64,000 nucleotides of DNA from contig JAULBX010009658.1 of assembly GCA_032358255.1 (NCBI GenBank), positions 1-64,000 of the forward strand, given 5' to 3'. Position 1 is the stretch's first letter; every line of letters starts with the position of its first letter. Under the pieces are notes generated by a model. That model was not told where the DNA came from. It was given only the letters and a program-made list of their open reading frames with translations, and did not search any database. Below are positions 32,166-44,303 of this stretch, piece by piece. Position numbers and translations under genes: made by a program. The DNA comes from Heterotrichella gracilis (lineage: Eukaryota > Sar > Xanthophyceae > Tribonematales > Xanthonemataceae).

Positions 32166-34315
32166 ATGGCCGATATGGCACTCCCGCCGAGAGCAAAGGC
32201 CGTCCTGACATTCTGGTGTGTACCAGAGTTGGGAGGATCAGATGCATCGGGTGTCCATCAGTGCAACTCTTGCAAGTTGTGCACTTGGCAAGACCCTGGG
32301 TTTGCCACAACAATCCAGACCACCCCTGCTGCGCCTAGCTTGGGTAGCACATGGGCTCTGAAGCATTAGTGAACCCGATGGCGTGCAGCTTGTCAAGGAA
32401 CCCGCATGGCCATGACCCATGGCGGGCTGCCAGCAAACTGACTGTGACCTTGTCACAGGTTTGGTGATGACTACGAGACCCTGTCGCCCGCAGCAGTTCC
32501 CTCCACCACCAAGCTGTGGTTCATGGGGGGGGCCGAGGTGGATAAGGTCCGCAGGCAATATTAACTGGCACCAGCGCCACTTGCGCCAAGCATGGCGCAT
32601 GGCGTACATAGTTGCATGCATTCCGGTATTACAGCCAGACTAGCAGTCGGTCTTGCACAAGCATGCACCTCTTGAATCTGCCTCATAGTGGCAGGCAGGC
32701 AGCACTGCTTGTACCGTTCCTAATTGTGTTTTCAGCTCAAGTCTTGTCTAGTGAGGGCAGCCCACTTGCCGCTGGCTCTTATAAACGCTGCTGTGGTGTT
32801 TGGTACCTTGCCGGCGCACGCGTGTTTTGAACTCCCCTGTGCCATGCACCTGCCTGAGCTTGCCATACCACGTACACACACAAACCAACTGCCAGTGCTC
32901 CGTGGAAGGTGCTAATGGCCCAGTCTCGCTTGCAGGAAATTGTCCAGAAGTTTATGGGCGATCTGGAGCAGGTGGCCGAAGGCGCATACGATGACTGGGT
33001 GGTGCAGAGTCCCCAGGCAGGACTAGCTGCGGTCATCCTGATGGACCAATTCACTCGGTGCGTGCCACGTTGTGCAGGTTTTGGGCAGGAATTATACAGT
33101 AACTTGACCCACACTGGCATGGCGAAGTGTGAAACTCATGTCATCCCTGTCTTTGCTTGGGCGTGAGGGGTTGTTCAGGGGCGTGCAAACCCTAGTTTGT
33201 TGGCCTGCGCAGGAATGCCTACCGAGGGTCTGCCAAGCAGTACGCTCTGGACCCCAAGGCGGTCAAGCTGACCAAGCATATTTTGGTGAGGGCTGCAAGC
33301 GCTGGGGTAGCACACCATACCATGCCTAATGTCTTCCTACAGCAAACCCCAGACCCTAGATGTGCACACCCAGGCTCGCGCTGCATGAACATGCACTGTG
33401 GTTGCTGCCATGCTTGCCACAGCCAACTGGCCACAACATCCTGACCCCCCTCAACATTCAATCTTGCTACCATGATCTGTGGAGATGTTCACCTTTTTTA
33501 ACATGGCCAGTGGCGTGCATGCATTTGGATGGCACTGGGCACAGCGGTCAGTTTGGCCTGGTGGGCAAACCCATAGCCCGCGGGTCCATATTGTGAAGTA
33601 AGGGTTACATCTTGTGACACGATGATGCCATGAGCTGGTCCTCCCCCTGCAGGCCAACTCCTGGAACCAGATGCGCCCCTGGGAGGTCATCTTCCTGCTC
33701 ATGCCACTGGAGCACAGTGAGGCGCTGGAGGACCAGCTGGTGAGACCCTAGGAATACCCTAGCAAAACCCTAGCAATATCCTTGTCCTGTAGCGCTTACA
33801 GGAAACATGGCGAGTCCTTCAATTTCGAACCTTAGCAAACCCTTTGCTTCAGCACCTGGGTGCGTGCTTGTACATCTTAATTATCATTGCGTCTTGCACG
33901 TGAATGTTCATGCGTCTACTGCAGCGACTTTCAGGCTGGGGCCGTAGGCGTCATTGCAAAATGCTCAAGCTGGGTGTGTCCTGACAATTGCTTTTCATAG
34001 CCTTTGCATGCGTGCATGTACGTTCCAGGCGTCTGTCGTGGCATCTGTGCGCAGCATTGGTCATTGAGCGGGATTTCTGTCTTGGTGCAGGAGTGTGTGC
34101 GCCTGTTCAACCAGCTTGAGCAGGAGGTGGCTGCCATCCCTGGGGCCGAGGTGCTGCACAAGCAGATCGGCATGTTCAAGGGCTATGCGGTGAAGCACAT
34201 GGAGGTGGTCCAGCGCTGGGGCAGGTTCCCGCACCGGAACATGATGCTGGGAAGGGAGAACACGCCGGAGGAGGTGGAGGGCTTGGCGTCAGGCGCCATC
34301 GTCAGCTTTGTCTAA
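32166..34315 (+). CDS. DUF924 family protein
   Basis: Exons 32166-32215, 32459-32546, 32936-33057, 33213-33285, 33653-33739, 34091-34315; phases close to 214 residues, close to the roughly 180-200 of bacterial and plant members. The family pattern is complete: VLTFWFGDD at the start, AAVILMDQFTRNAYRG in the middle, WEVIFLLMPLEHSEALEDQ, a charged helix, then RWGRFPHRNMMLGRENTPEE. DUF924 proteins fold like TPR helical repeats and their biochemical role is not settled, so I give none. There is no obvious targeting peptide. Exon 1 is only 50 bp and intron 1 splits the conserved Trp codon, but both splice sites are canonical. A TGTAA sits 47 bp after the stop. Confidence 0.9.
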
Positions 34316-35230
34316 CTTTGTGACTTTGTACCAGGACTGCGTTGCGCCACGGTGACTACATTGTAATTAGCTCCTGAGTCTAAACGCACACTTGTGACCA
34401 CAGTTGGACCACAGTCTGTGGTACCGTGTACACCTTGAGCTGGCATGGGGTGTGCTTCCGATGATGTGCATTTACTAAATGATTTGCAAATTCTTTTTGT
34501 ATTTTTGACAGATCACTTGTATGGGCCCTGTATGGCCATCAACTTTTGTACAACTTTTTGCCTACCGTACTACATCCTTGCCAAACATGATGCATGCATG
34601 CATGTACTGCAGTGTATGTGATCATTATACAGCAGTACTGCCACTAAGTGGTTTAAAGTGACAGTGGCATACACCCTTGCTCAATTTGTGCCTGCCCAGC
34701 TCGCTGACACAGTGTTTCCCCCGGGCCGGTCGGACGCTATAACCTGTCATAACGTGCAAGTGAACGTTCTGTACAGTGTTTGCTCCTACTAGGTGTTCCA
34801 CAACCCCTTGTATTGCAACTCTCCTTGGCAAGCAGCATGCGGTTTGATGTGTGATTGCCAAGGCGGGACATGTCATGCATGCCGCCCTGCGGCCCAGGGA
34901 ACTGCCTGCCCGCGGCAGGGACTGTAACGACGGGCCATACTGTCACAGTGTAGCGCTAGCATTACGGCACTGCTACAATTCATCTGACTGTAACAGTTGA
35001 AGTCACTGTACTGTACAGACTCGCAGTCCACGGGGATTTTAGACCATATGCCATTGGCGGACAATGCGTTTGCAACATTAATTCATATCCCTCTCGGCCA
35101 ATAATGAACGATAAATCCACTGGAAACGAAGGTCAACCATTCTTTCAAGAATGCATTACGGTGAGATAACAAAAAAACTGCATATTATTCTGCGTGATGC
35201 AAACTTGTCAGCGCTCCCACACCGCCAGGC
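34316..35230. other. Convergent intergenic region with no gene seen
   Basis: About 0.9 kb between the 3' ends of the DUF924 gene (+) and CAP-H (-). It contains a tgcatgcatgcatg run at 34590-34604 and the DUF924 poly(A) signal candidate. No credible coding frame. Confidence 0.6.
34362..34366 (+). terminator. Candidate poly(A) signal (TGTAA) of the DUF924 gene
   Basis: TGTAA 47 bp after the stop codon, matching the green-algal polyadenylation motif in a plausible position, though short of the usual several hundred bases of algal 3' UTRs. Confidence 0.4.
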
Positions 35231-38200
35231 TCACTGCTGGATGTTGCTGATGATCATCTGGTCCAGCGTGTCCGCGCCCTGGAACGCCAGGCCATGCTCA
35301 TTCGCCAGGTGCAGCGCGCAGATGAAGCACAGGTGGACCGACAGGTCCTCCACGCGGCCAGCTGCGCTGCTGTCGGAGATGGTGGCAATGATGTCCTGGA
35401 ACCCGATGGGATCCTCACCCTGGTGGGAGTCTGTAAGGGTGTTCATGTTCCGCCACAGCTCCTCCTTGAGCTGGCGCACATCCACCTGTGCATGCGGCCA
35501 CTTGCAGTCACTTGCATGGCGCTGGTAGGATGCAAGAGGATGCGTCCACCAATAACAGCATAATAATGCTCACACGCCATGCACAAACACTACTTCGCAC
35601 AAGCCGCTACCACTTGTCAGGCCAACATTGGCCTCTGCTCACAAGGGCCCTTGATGTGAGTATGCACTATGGGACTATATCTAGCACACGCTTGCCATGT
35701 ACTGTGATGCATTTAATGGGAGCTGCAACTGGAAGACTCATGCAGGCGCCACTTAGCTGTGACGGAAGCGCAGCAACAACACAATCAGGTGCATCTCGGG
35801 CTTCAACTATAATGGTGGGTAGTGGAATTTGCGATGGAAACTGTATGTGGACCATCAGAACTGGGCAGCTGTACTTGCATGCTCGCTGTGTGCTACTCAA
35901 CTACAGTAACATTACATAGAATACCAGTAATCATTTGATTGTCAATCTTAACATGTCCCCTTGCTCACCTGCTTCGACGCCTTGGAGTAGTTGATTTCCA
36001 CCCTGGCCACCTGGCGTGGCGCCTGCAGCAGCTGCGACGAGTCCCCATCACCATCACCATCACCATCACAGCCACCAAAGTCTGCTCCACTGTCGCCTCC
36101 GTCATCTCCATCATCATACCCTGGGACAGCAGGGGCAGGGAAGTGAGTATTGTGCAGCTGGCACAAAAAGGCTCAGGTGAATGCTCTCTGCCATCATAAG
36201 GAGTCAAAACGTTGCACCATGCTTGCGCCATTTAGATCTGTCCTGGCATTGTTAATACCAATTTCATGCCGCAGCTTAGTTGGACAGGGCAACTCGGATG
36301 ATGCGTAGATGCACCCCACCTGGCATGTAGCTATATTGCTGGAATTGCATGAAATCAACTTCAGAAATACTCAGCATGCATGTCGAGAACAGTGGTAATG
36401 AGCGTACCATCATCCACCGTGTAGAAGACGGTGTCATCGTCCCCATGTGACGCTGCACACTGGCTGCTGCTGGCAGGCTGTGATGACATCGTGACGTCCA
36501 GGCTAGGCTTGAGGAACAGCTTGGTGAGGGAGACAGCCTGCAAACACATGTGGATAGGTGTGAGCATGGGGGATGGACACGGCTGCCGAGCGTCAAACCA
36601 GAATATTAACGTTTGGATGATGCGTCATGTCCATGCACCTCAAAAATCGATTTCTTTCATTTCTATGCACTGGTTCTTGATCAATTGAATTCATCTGTCA
36701 TTTTACCAGGTCCACACGAAGTCAGATTTGAGGCTGCATTTGTCGCCAATAGCCAGCGGGTCAGCAGCACCACCGCCCTCCCCTAACAATATCATACGTA
36801 CCTGGTAGTGGTGGTCGTGAGGCAGCAGCGTGTTCACTGTGGTCACTGTTTTGAGGCAGATCTCGGATTTGTTGGTGGCTGGGGCCAGCATGGCTGTGGG
36901 GTAGGGCGGCAGGCTGTCAAAGTCCAGGCTCTCAACCTTCCTGCGTTGGGCAAAGCGCACATGTCACACACAGGTACTTTGCTGGCCAGATCATTGAATC
37001 TACGCCATATGAATAAATCCATTACCCTGAAACATGAATAGAAAAGTTTTGCTTTTCTTTCGGCCTATAATGGTGTCCAGACAAATGCAAACACTGGATT
37101 GCATGCCAGCCTATGTAGTCAGACTTAAAGGTGTTCAGATCCAATTCTTACTTTTTGCGGCTGCGTGATGCAGCAGCTGCGCCTGCCTTTGCCTGAGTTG
37201 CCGCTGGCTGTGTGTGGTAGCGCCAGTGGGTGGATCCAGCCCATTGCTTGCCCTTGGGCTGCAGCCCATCCCCGGCACTCAGGAGCCAGTCTATGGTGCC
37301 ACTGGCCATGCCCGCCCCAAGACCCATCTCCTGGACGAGTGGCAATCCAACATCATGTGGCAGACCACTGGATACACCACTGTCATGCGACATTCACTAC
37401 AGCTGCGCACTTCAGCTACATGGATGCATGCCAACCGCATCACATAGCTAGGAGATGAAGCATGGGGTGGCGCACAGGCAATGCAACAGTGAGATAGCAG
37501 GAGCATGGCTGGACCATTTGGGCATGGGAAATCACCTGGCGGGTAGCTTGGTGTTGGCTGTGGCTCCCTTGGTGGTTGGCGCTATCAACTGCATTGTCAT
37601 CGTCCTGCAGCTGATCGTCATTTGCACTCCAACCAAACCCATCTGAGGGGCCACCATCGTCAACATCATCTGCAGCCAGATTTGAGTTTAAATAATAATC
37701 ACACCGATCATCCACAGCACGCCACACCCACAGTAAAGCCATAAATGTAACAGCATACCTTTATCAAAGTCATCGAAGTACGATGCTCCAGCCTCGCCCG
37801 CATCACCATCACTTTGCCCCGATGACAGAGGGTGGATCACTCCTGGTGCATCATCACCAGATCTATCTGCTTGCAAACACAGAACTGCTGAATGCAACTG
37901 CTCCAAGATTGAGGTGATTTCCAATATATCGACACGGCACATATGTACGGGCATTTGGCTTGGTGCACTGACTGAGCACAACTGTAACATTGGCGCACAC
38001 AACTGCTAATTACCTGTTGCCTGTTCCACCAGCCTTGCAGCTTGATCCATTGCCGCCTCATTGATTGGCTGCTTGCCAGCTATTTCCAGCAGGCTGTTCA
38101 GGGCTCCAAAGCTCCTGGCTGGATCAAATGGTTGGCAGGAGGACAAGTGCATGCGGGGAAGCTGCAGGGGCACACAACATGTTGATGAGACCCCGTTTTG

Positions 38201-39063
38201 GACATGGGTTAGCTCTAATTCAGGACTCAGATGCAAAGTGCAAATTTCACCTGTACAGACTGGTGGCTCTCAACTGCTGCTCCCTGTGCCTGCCCGGGTT
38301 TCTCCATGGAGTCAAACATGATGTCGCAGTTGTTGAAGACGCTGAGGTTGGTCAGCAGCAGGCCTGCAGTTCGAAGTGGGCAGGTCAGCAATAGTCACTG
38401 GGAAGCCTTCTCTGGTACAGCAGGAAGTACCAGTGAAAGGAGCCCCCACCTTGGGCACCGCCCGCATCGAACTTTGCTGAGGTTTTATGGAACAGGGGAT
38501 CCAACTGGAATGCCAGGTCAAACTTCTTGACGTTGAGGGCATCAAAGGACGCCTCCAGAGTCGCAGATGGGTTCAGGTCTGAAAGCGCAGTGCGGCCTCT
38601 TGATGACGCTGGCTGGTCACCCCCCCTGCCTGCACAAACACCAAGTATGAGCACCATATCTAGCTGCCATAATCTGGCACTAGCTGGTGTAAGCTTTTTC
38701 AATGAGGTGCTTGCCTTCTTGCTCATCGTCCCCTTGCTCTTGTGACTCTCCCCTTCCCAGCCCTGCCAGAATTTTGTATGCTTCAGTGTGCGCAGAGTCC
38801 ACCCGGAAAGAGTAGATCTTGACCCCAGTCTCCAAGGTGCAGCTGGCTCGCTGGAAGTTGGTCTCATCGCCCTCTTCCTGGAAGGGCTGAACGAGGTCTG
38901 GCAGGTGATCAATGAGGGACAACCCCCACGTGTTGCGCCCTGTGATCTTATTCTCAGTGGCCAGCTTGAGGCAGTTCTGGTACATCTGCATGAGCTGGTC
39001 ATTGCTGAGGACCTGGTCGCCTGCCTGGGTGGCAGGCTGGAGGTTCTCCTTGTCTGTTTCCAT
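35231..39063 (-). CDS. CAPH: Condensin kleisin subunit CAP-H (Barren/BRN1)
   Basis: Exons (minus): 39063-38715, 38629-38450, 38363-38251, 38161-38014, 37866-37759, 37669-37536, 37330-37152, 36940-36802, 36537-36408, 36120-35969, 35485-35231; phases close to 628 residues, slightly below the 650-740 usual. CAP-H bridges the SMC2/SMC4 heads of condensin I and recruits the HEAT subunits for mitotic chromosome compaction. Conserved Barren blocks: NTWGLSLIDHLPDL and NFQRASCTLETGVKIYSFRV near the N-terminus, FDLAFQLDPLFHKTSAKFD, NLSVFNNCDIMFDS, WAGSTHWRY in the middle, and the C-terminal winged-helix part (KQVDVRQLKEELW, then HLCFICALHLANEHGL). Intron 1 has a GC donor. A poly-(GD) stretch before the C-terminal domain comes from a trinucleotide microsatellite. 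The first ATG of the frame is used. A 234-codon open frame over exons 1-2 is a shadow. Confidence 0.94.
36045..36069 (-). repeat. (CCATCA)n microsatellite in CAP-H coding sequence
   Basis: Four tandem ccatca units encode alternating Gly-Asp on the minus strand, in an acidic spacer of CAP-H just before the C-terminal domain. Such a tract may vary in length between strains. Confidence 0.85.
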
Positions 39064-40107
39064 GGCCAAGCTTGGGAGTCCCTGTACACGCGTTCAGTCT
39101 GTCAAGGGCCTGTGCAAAAGGCCACCTTGTATTCCCTAACGGCACACAGGTCTGCAGTAACTTTCAATGTCAGGGTCACAAGCAATACCAAACGATAAGG
39201 TTGGAACACCGCTGCCCCTGGCAGGTTGTGCTTGTGAGACAGGCATGGGCTCACTCAAGTGCTTCAACCCCGCTTGCAGACATGCACCCGCTGCGGACCT
39301 GATTTCCTGACAACAGTGTCAAATTGCAACAGCACCTGATGTGGCCACAACTGAACTACAAGTCCCACGCTCTGGAAGTGGGTGAATGCACTTGGCACAA
39401 AAGTGCAGTTGACCAACCCAGTAAGCAATGCATGGGTGGAGTACGTACCCCACACTTCTACGCACTGTTGCAGCCAATAATCCTTCACAGTAGGTCAAGA
39501 GTGAACCTACCTCAGGTGTTATAGAGTTGCAGCAACAGATCTGGTGGTGGTGACCTTTGTTGTGCCAGTCAAACAAGGTGTCGACAACGAGGTGCTGATG
39601 TCAACACAGGACAGAGCCACAGTCACTAGGAGTAGACACATCATCCGCATTGCCGGCACCAAACTTATGCGATGTGAATCGATATCTATAGGTTTCCCAA
39701 CTGTTTCGGCCGAGCAAAGCAACTGGTTTGACCAGGTGGCTGCCAGGTGGCGCTCTCACAGAGCTCCCCCCTCAAGTACTGCGCCGGAGGCGCACCATGC
39801 GACCATACTTGTATCGATAAAGCCCCTGCGAGTTACGTTTACGTGCAACATAACCGTGTTGTGTTTGGCAACCGTTAGGACCACTCTTCACCTCGAGATT
39901 CCCTGTGGCACGCTGTCCAGTGAGCACCCACCACCAACTCGACTCCAGGACCCGACGGAAGCGCTCTCCCTGGGCGCGCCGGCCACTGTCTTGCTGTGCA
40001 CGAGGGTTTGTAGCTTATAACTGGTTGGTGGGTTGCCAACGAGTGAGTATTTTGTGCTCTGACTAGCCCCAAGGTTGCAAGCTTGGAGCCGCCAGGCATC
40101 TGCACCC
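39064..40107. other. Divergent intergenic region between CAP-H and bystin
   Basis: About 1 kb shared as upstream region of CAP-H (-) and bystin (+). Many short frames on both strands, none with recognisable sequence. Confidence 0.6.
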
Positions 40108-43100
40108 ATGGGTGGCGAAGGCCGAAAGCGGCGCAAGCGGGACAAGGGTCACAGGCAGTCGCTTCCTGACCAACTAGAGAACCCTTGGACTTATGGAATC
40201 AGGGTGGGTCACATTGCTTCGTACTCTCTGGGTTCTGGGTGCAAGTGCTTGCTGCAGCATATGCATGCATACAGCAGCCAGGGGTTGGTCTGGTACCCGC
40301 GCACAGTTGGACGTACACACTTCACCAGTTTCTGCTGTTTCAATACTGCTGTTTGGTAAAATGCCTTGGCTGCTTGCATTGCTGGCGGGCCCTGTGTACG
40401 GCTGACCCTACCATGCCCCCTGTCTCGCTGCAGACCAGGGCACACAAGAAGCTAGGCCGGCGAAAAGACGATGGGGAAGAGGAGGAAGAGGAGGTAAGCA
40501 AAGCACTGCTCTTGTCCACAGCACAACGCGCATGTGTGGTGGTGGCACTGTACTCTAGGATGCACATACTGCCTTGATACCGCAGCCCACAAGTGCAAAG
40601 GTCCCAAGCCAAAAGTTTGGCTGGTGCCATACCGTGCACTCCTGCTACTATTGCAAGGCATTACTGAGCAGGAACCCTGGAACCCACCTGATGCACCCGT
40701 CCATAACCTATGCGGCTGTACCTCCCCCGGTGGTGCCTCCCCCGGCTCACCCTCCGCCCCACGTCCCACCCTGCAGTTTGTGCCTGGGGCCATGAGCAAC
40801 CGCATCCTCAAGGCCGCACGCGAGCAGCAAGAGGAGGTGGGTGCGGAGCAGCAGGAGCAGGGACCGGTAAGGCACACAACCTCTTCTTTTGTGCGCACTC
40901 ATGGGCCTGGTATGCTTCCTGCGCTTGGGCGTATTCTTGTACTGCGCAGCCTGTGTTCCAGCGCTGCGAGTCGTTGGAACAGCAGGAAAATGCACAATTG
41001 TGAATCTGCACATGGTGCGCAAGGGTGACTGCAGTACCACGCATGGCGCCCAAGCTGTATGCCTATTAGGTGTGGTGTGGCAGCTGATGGTGCAACGTGT
41101 GTGCAGGACGCTCGGGGCGCGCTGGCCGCTGCCCTTCAGAAGTTTGACGAGGAGAGTGACGAGGAGGAGGGGGCGCACAGCGACGTTGACAGCGTGTGGG
41201 AGCAGGAGGAGATTGAGATCTCGCCAGAGGACGAGGCAGCGCTGGCGGCCTTCATGGTGCGGTGGCACTGTGCGTGCCAGGACATGTTTCACACAGCAAT
41301 ACGCTGTTATCAATTACAGAAAGTATCCAGGATGTGCATGCCAGGACGTGTGTCACACCGATGCTTTCTTATCATAAATGTTTATATTGCGTGTGTGCAT
41401 GTCCACAGGCCCCTGATGCCGCCAACCACCAGCAGCGCAGCCTTGCCGACATCATCATGGAGCGCATCCAACAAAAGTCGGGGATGGCGGAGGCCAGGTG
41501 AGATGGCGCTCAAGCACAGTACTGATGAGGCCCCTCTGCGGCCCTTGCGGGCCATTAGCTACCCGCAGGATTGACAGTGGTTGGGTAAAAGTTGTGTAGA
41601 CATGGGTGCTGTGGGAGGGCTGGCAATGAGAGTGAACCACCCAGTGTTATATGGCAGTAGGCGCGTGGAGTCAAAAACAGAAAAGATGTACTGCATTTGC
41701 CTTGAGTTGCATGCAGCCTATGTGTGTACAGCGCTTTGAGCCATCACCTTGCTGCGCTGAAGAACTGGCTGCTACAACAAACCTGGGAACATGCAGGCCC
41801 CTGTGTGGGGTTGGGGAGCAGCCACTGCCCGACTCCCGCCTGTGCTGACCAAATCTTCACAACATGCATGCATATTCCACCATGCGCTTGGCGCTTCTAG
41901 GTAGTCTGTCAGTTGCAGCAATTCTTTTGAGATACACCGCTGGTGGCTGCGGTGCTGCAGTGGATTTGGAGGCACACTTGAGTATCTCCATTCTTGCCCC
42001 ACAAGCTCTCATGACCTCCCCCAACCAATTCTCAATTTCCAGGGGGGATGAAGGGAGCGAAGATGACGAGGAGGCGGGGCCTGTTCCAGAGGCCATGGAT
42101 GACAAGATCGTGGAGGTGTACCGCGGCGTGGGCAAAATCATGAGCAGGTTCACCACCGGCAAAATCCCCAAGGCCTTCAAAATCATCCCCAGCCTGCGCA
42201 ACTGGGAGGACGTGCTGTACCTGACTGACCCCGACAGCTGGACGCCGCACGCCATGTTCCAAGCCACGCGCCTGTTCATCTCCAACCTCAATCCGCGCAT
42301 GGCGCAGCGCTTTTTGGCGCTGGTGCTGCTCCCCCGGGTGCGGTCAGACATCAAGGAGCACCGACGGCTGCACTTTGAGCTGTTCCAGGCGCTGCGGAAG
42401 GCAACCTACAAGCCTGCAGCATTCTACAAGGTGAGGCTGTTGCCCATGATGGATGGCGTGCAATGTCTGTTTTTCTATGGCGTGACATGCAGTATCGAAT
42501 AGAGCCAGGAATTGAACGGCGTGTACATCCATGCTCCACTCCTGGAATGACGTCACGCAACCCCCTCTGAACCGGCGTCCATTGCTGTAGGGCCTGCTGC
42601 TTCCCCTGTGCATCTCCGGCACCTGCTCCCTGCGCGAGGCAGTGGTCATGTCCAGCGTGCTGCGCCGCAGCGCCATCCCGGCGCTGCACTCGGCGGCGGC
42701 CCTGCTGCGCATCGCCAGTATGCGCTACAGCGGCGTGAACAGCTTCTTCATCTCTGTGCTGCTCAACAAAAAGTACGCGCTGCCCTACCGGGTGGTGGAC
42801 GCGCTGGTGGACCACTTCCTGCGCTTCCGCCAGGAGGAGCGCACGCTGCCCGTGGTGTGGCACCAGGCGCTGCTCACCTTTGTGCAACGGTAGGTGCCCG
42901 TTTTTGCCGGATGGGTGAGGATGAATTGGTGTATGTAGTGGAGCTGTGGTGGATGGCGCCAGGGGTGCTCATGCAGACTCTGCGCCCAGTAGGACAGTCT
43001 GTGCGGCAAAGCTGGTTACACGGGTGGTGGTGTGTGAACCGTGATGCATGGTTATCGTCAGGCGGTGCGCATGCAGCAGTCCGAAATGGCTTGCATGCGG

Positions 43101-43484
43101 CTACCTGGGGTTCTCTTCCTGCTCACAGAATGTCCCTGCCGCAGGTACAAGCACGAGATCCGGCGTGATGACCAGGCACTCGCATCAGTCTGCACTCATT
43201 TGTCTACCAATGCCTTGCACTGGTATCCTCCTCTCAGCAGCCCATGCCCCTGCCACAGGTACAAGCACGAGATCCGGCGTGATGACCAGGCCGCCCTTCG
43301 CGCCCTGTGCAAGGCCCAGCACCACTACCAGGTCAGCCCCGAGGTGCTGCGGGAGCTGGACGCTGCCCGCGCCAGGGGGGAGAAGGGCGAGGCGGTGGCC
43401 CCGCCCCCACGCAAGGCGGGGCCGGGGGTGGTTGAGAACATCAGGGACCTGCCGCCAGTGATCATGATGGAGGAGGGGTGGTAG
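40108..43484 (+). CDS. BYSL: Bystin (ENP1), 40S ribosome assembly factor
   Basis: Exons 40108-40203, 40434-40493, 40777-40866, 41107-41256, 41409-41497, 42043-42430, 42591-42889, 43259-43484; phases close to 465 residues (human about 437). Bystin/Enp1 binds the head of pre-40S particles in the nucleolus and is needed for 20S pre-rRNA processing and export. The N-terminus is basic ([17 protein letters not shown]), followed by acidic runs ([15 protein letters not shown]). The conserved bystin domain occupies the last about 300 residues: [74 protein letters not shown] and [11 protein letters not shown] possible 15-bp microexon at 40585-40599 keeps frame but is not needed. An intronic copy of the start of the last exon lies at 43135-43177. 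Confidence 0.95.
43135..43291 (+). repeat. Copy of the bystin last-exon start and its acceptor inside the preceding intron
   Basis: 43135-43177 matches 43249-43291 at 42 of 43 bases, including the pyrimidine run, the AG acceptor and the first 33 bases of the exon. The copy reads open for some distance but the true exon continues the bystin sequence, so the copy is a decoy. Confidence 0.88.
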
Positions 43485-44303
43485 AGGCAGGTCGAAAAGG
43501 GGGGAGGCAGGGCACATGGGGTCTTGCGGGGTTGTCCTGGAGCTCTGCGCTGGCCAGGTGTGCCTTGCAGGCACTGAGTGCAGCCTGCCTGTGTACATTA
43601 TGAAACCTGCAAGTGGTATGTTTTGCCAGGGGTTAGTTGGTGTGTGGCCTGGTCCGCAGTGCAGCAATACACGTGGGCAAGTGCAGGACGCGGTTTTGCT
43701 GGATATGTGATTGGAATTGACATGCGCACCTGTCGAATATTGCATTCAACCCAATATGGTTTATGGACAAATGGGAGGTCGCAGGCGTGTGCATCTATGC
43801 CTCGCAGAGGTAGCCCTGCCTGGGCATTTGTGCATTTTTTCAGTTTGCAGCTGTCCCCGAGACGCTGATACCAGGTCCTTTGTATAAAATGGCCGCCTTG
43901 GTTGACTCAACTTTATTAAACCAGTCCAAGTCACTTCTGGTCGAGGCCAAAGCCTTTCGAGAAGCCATCGATGACCCCTGCGAGGCCAAGACCCTGTTTG
44001 AGGGTTTTCATCCAGGTTTTCATCCCCTCTGCAACCCAAGGGGGCTGGGGTCCAACAAGGTTGCCCCGGAACTTTCGTCACCCCACCCGCCTTATAAAGC
44101 AAGGCAGGGCCACTTGTTGGCCTCGTTCTCGTTCTTGTTGGTGCACGGGTCTGTGATCTTGCAAATACAACTGCGTCTTGCACTGGGTGTGAGTGGTTTG
44201 CCAACAGGCAAAAGCTCCAAGTTGACTGCTGTGGGAATAAAAGTGAGGACTTTTGCAGCCTTGTAACAGTTGGGCATCGTCCAGGATCGCGGTTGTTGCA
44301 GTC
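43485..44303. other. Intergenic: bystin 3' flank and RAB1 upstream region
   Basis: About 0.8 kb. Two TATA-like boxes precede RAB1: tataaaatgg near 43884 and cttataaag near 44090. A 128-codon open frame (43880-44266) ends shortly before the RAB1 ATG; it has no recognisable motif and probably overlaps the RAB1 promoter and leader. Confidence 0.5.

Noticed and set aside
38385-39089. 234-codon minus-strand frame at the start of CAP-H
   Set aside because: Runs through exon 1, intron 1 and exon 2 in the wrong frame; CAP-H motifs are in the other frame and join cleanly by a GC-AG intron.
40585-40599. 15-bp microexon in bystin
   Set aside because: Has AG/GT borders and keeps frame, but the model works without it and five residues cannot be checked against the family by eye.
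43880-44266. 128-codon plus-strand frame before RAB1
   Set aside because: No recognised motif, composition unlike nearby exons, and overlaps the likely RAB1 promoter and leader; not called as a gene.
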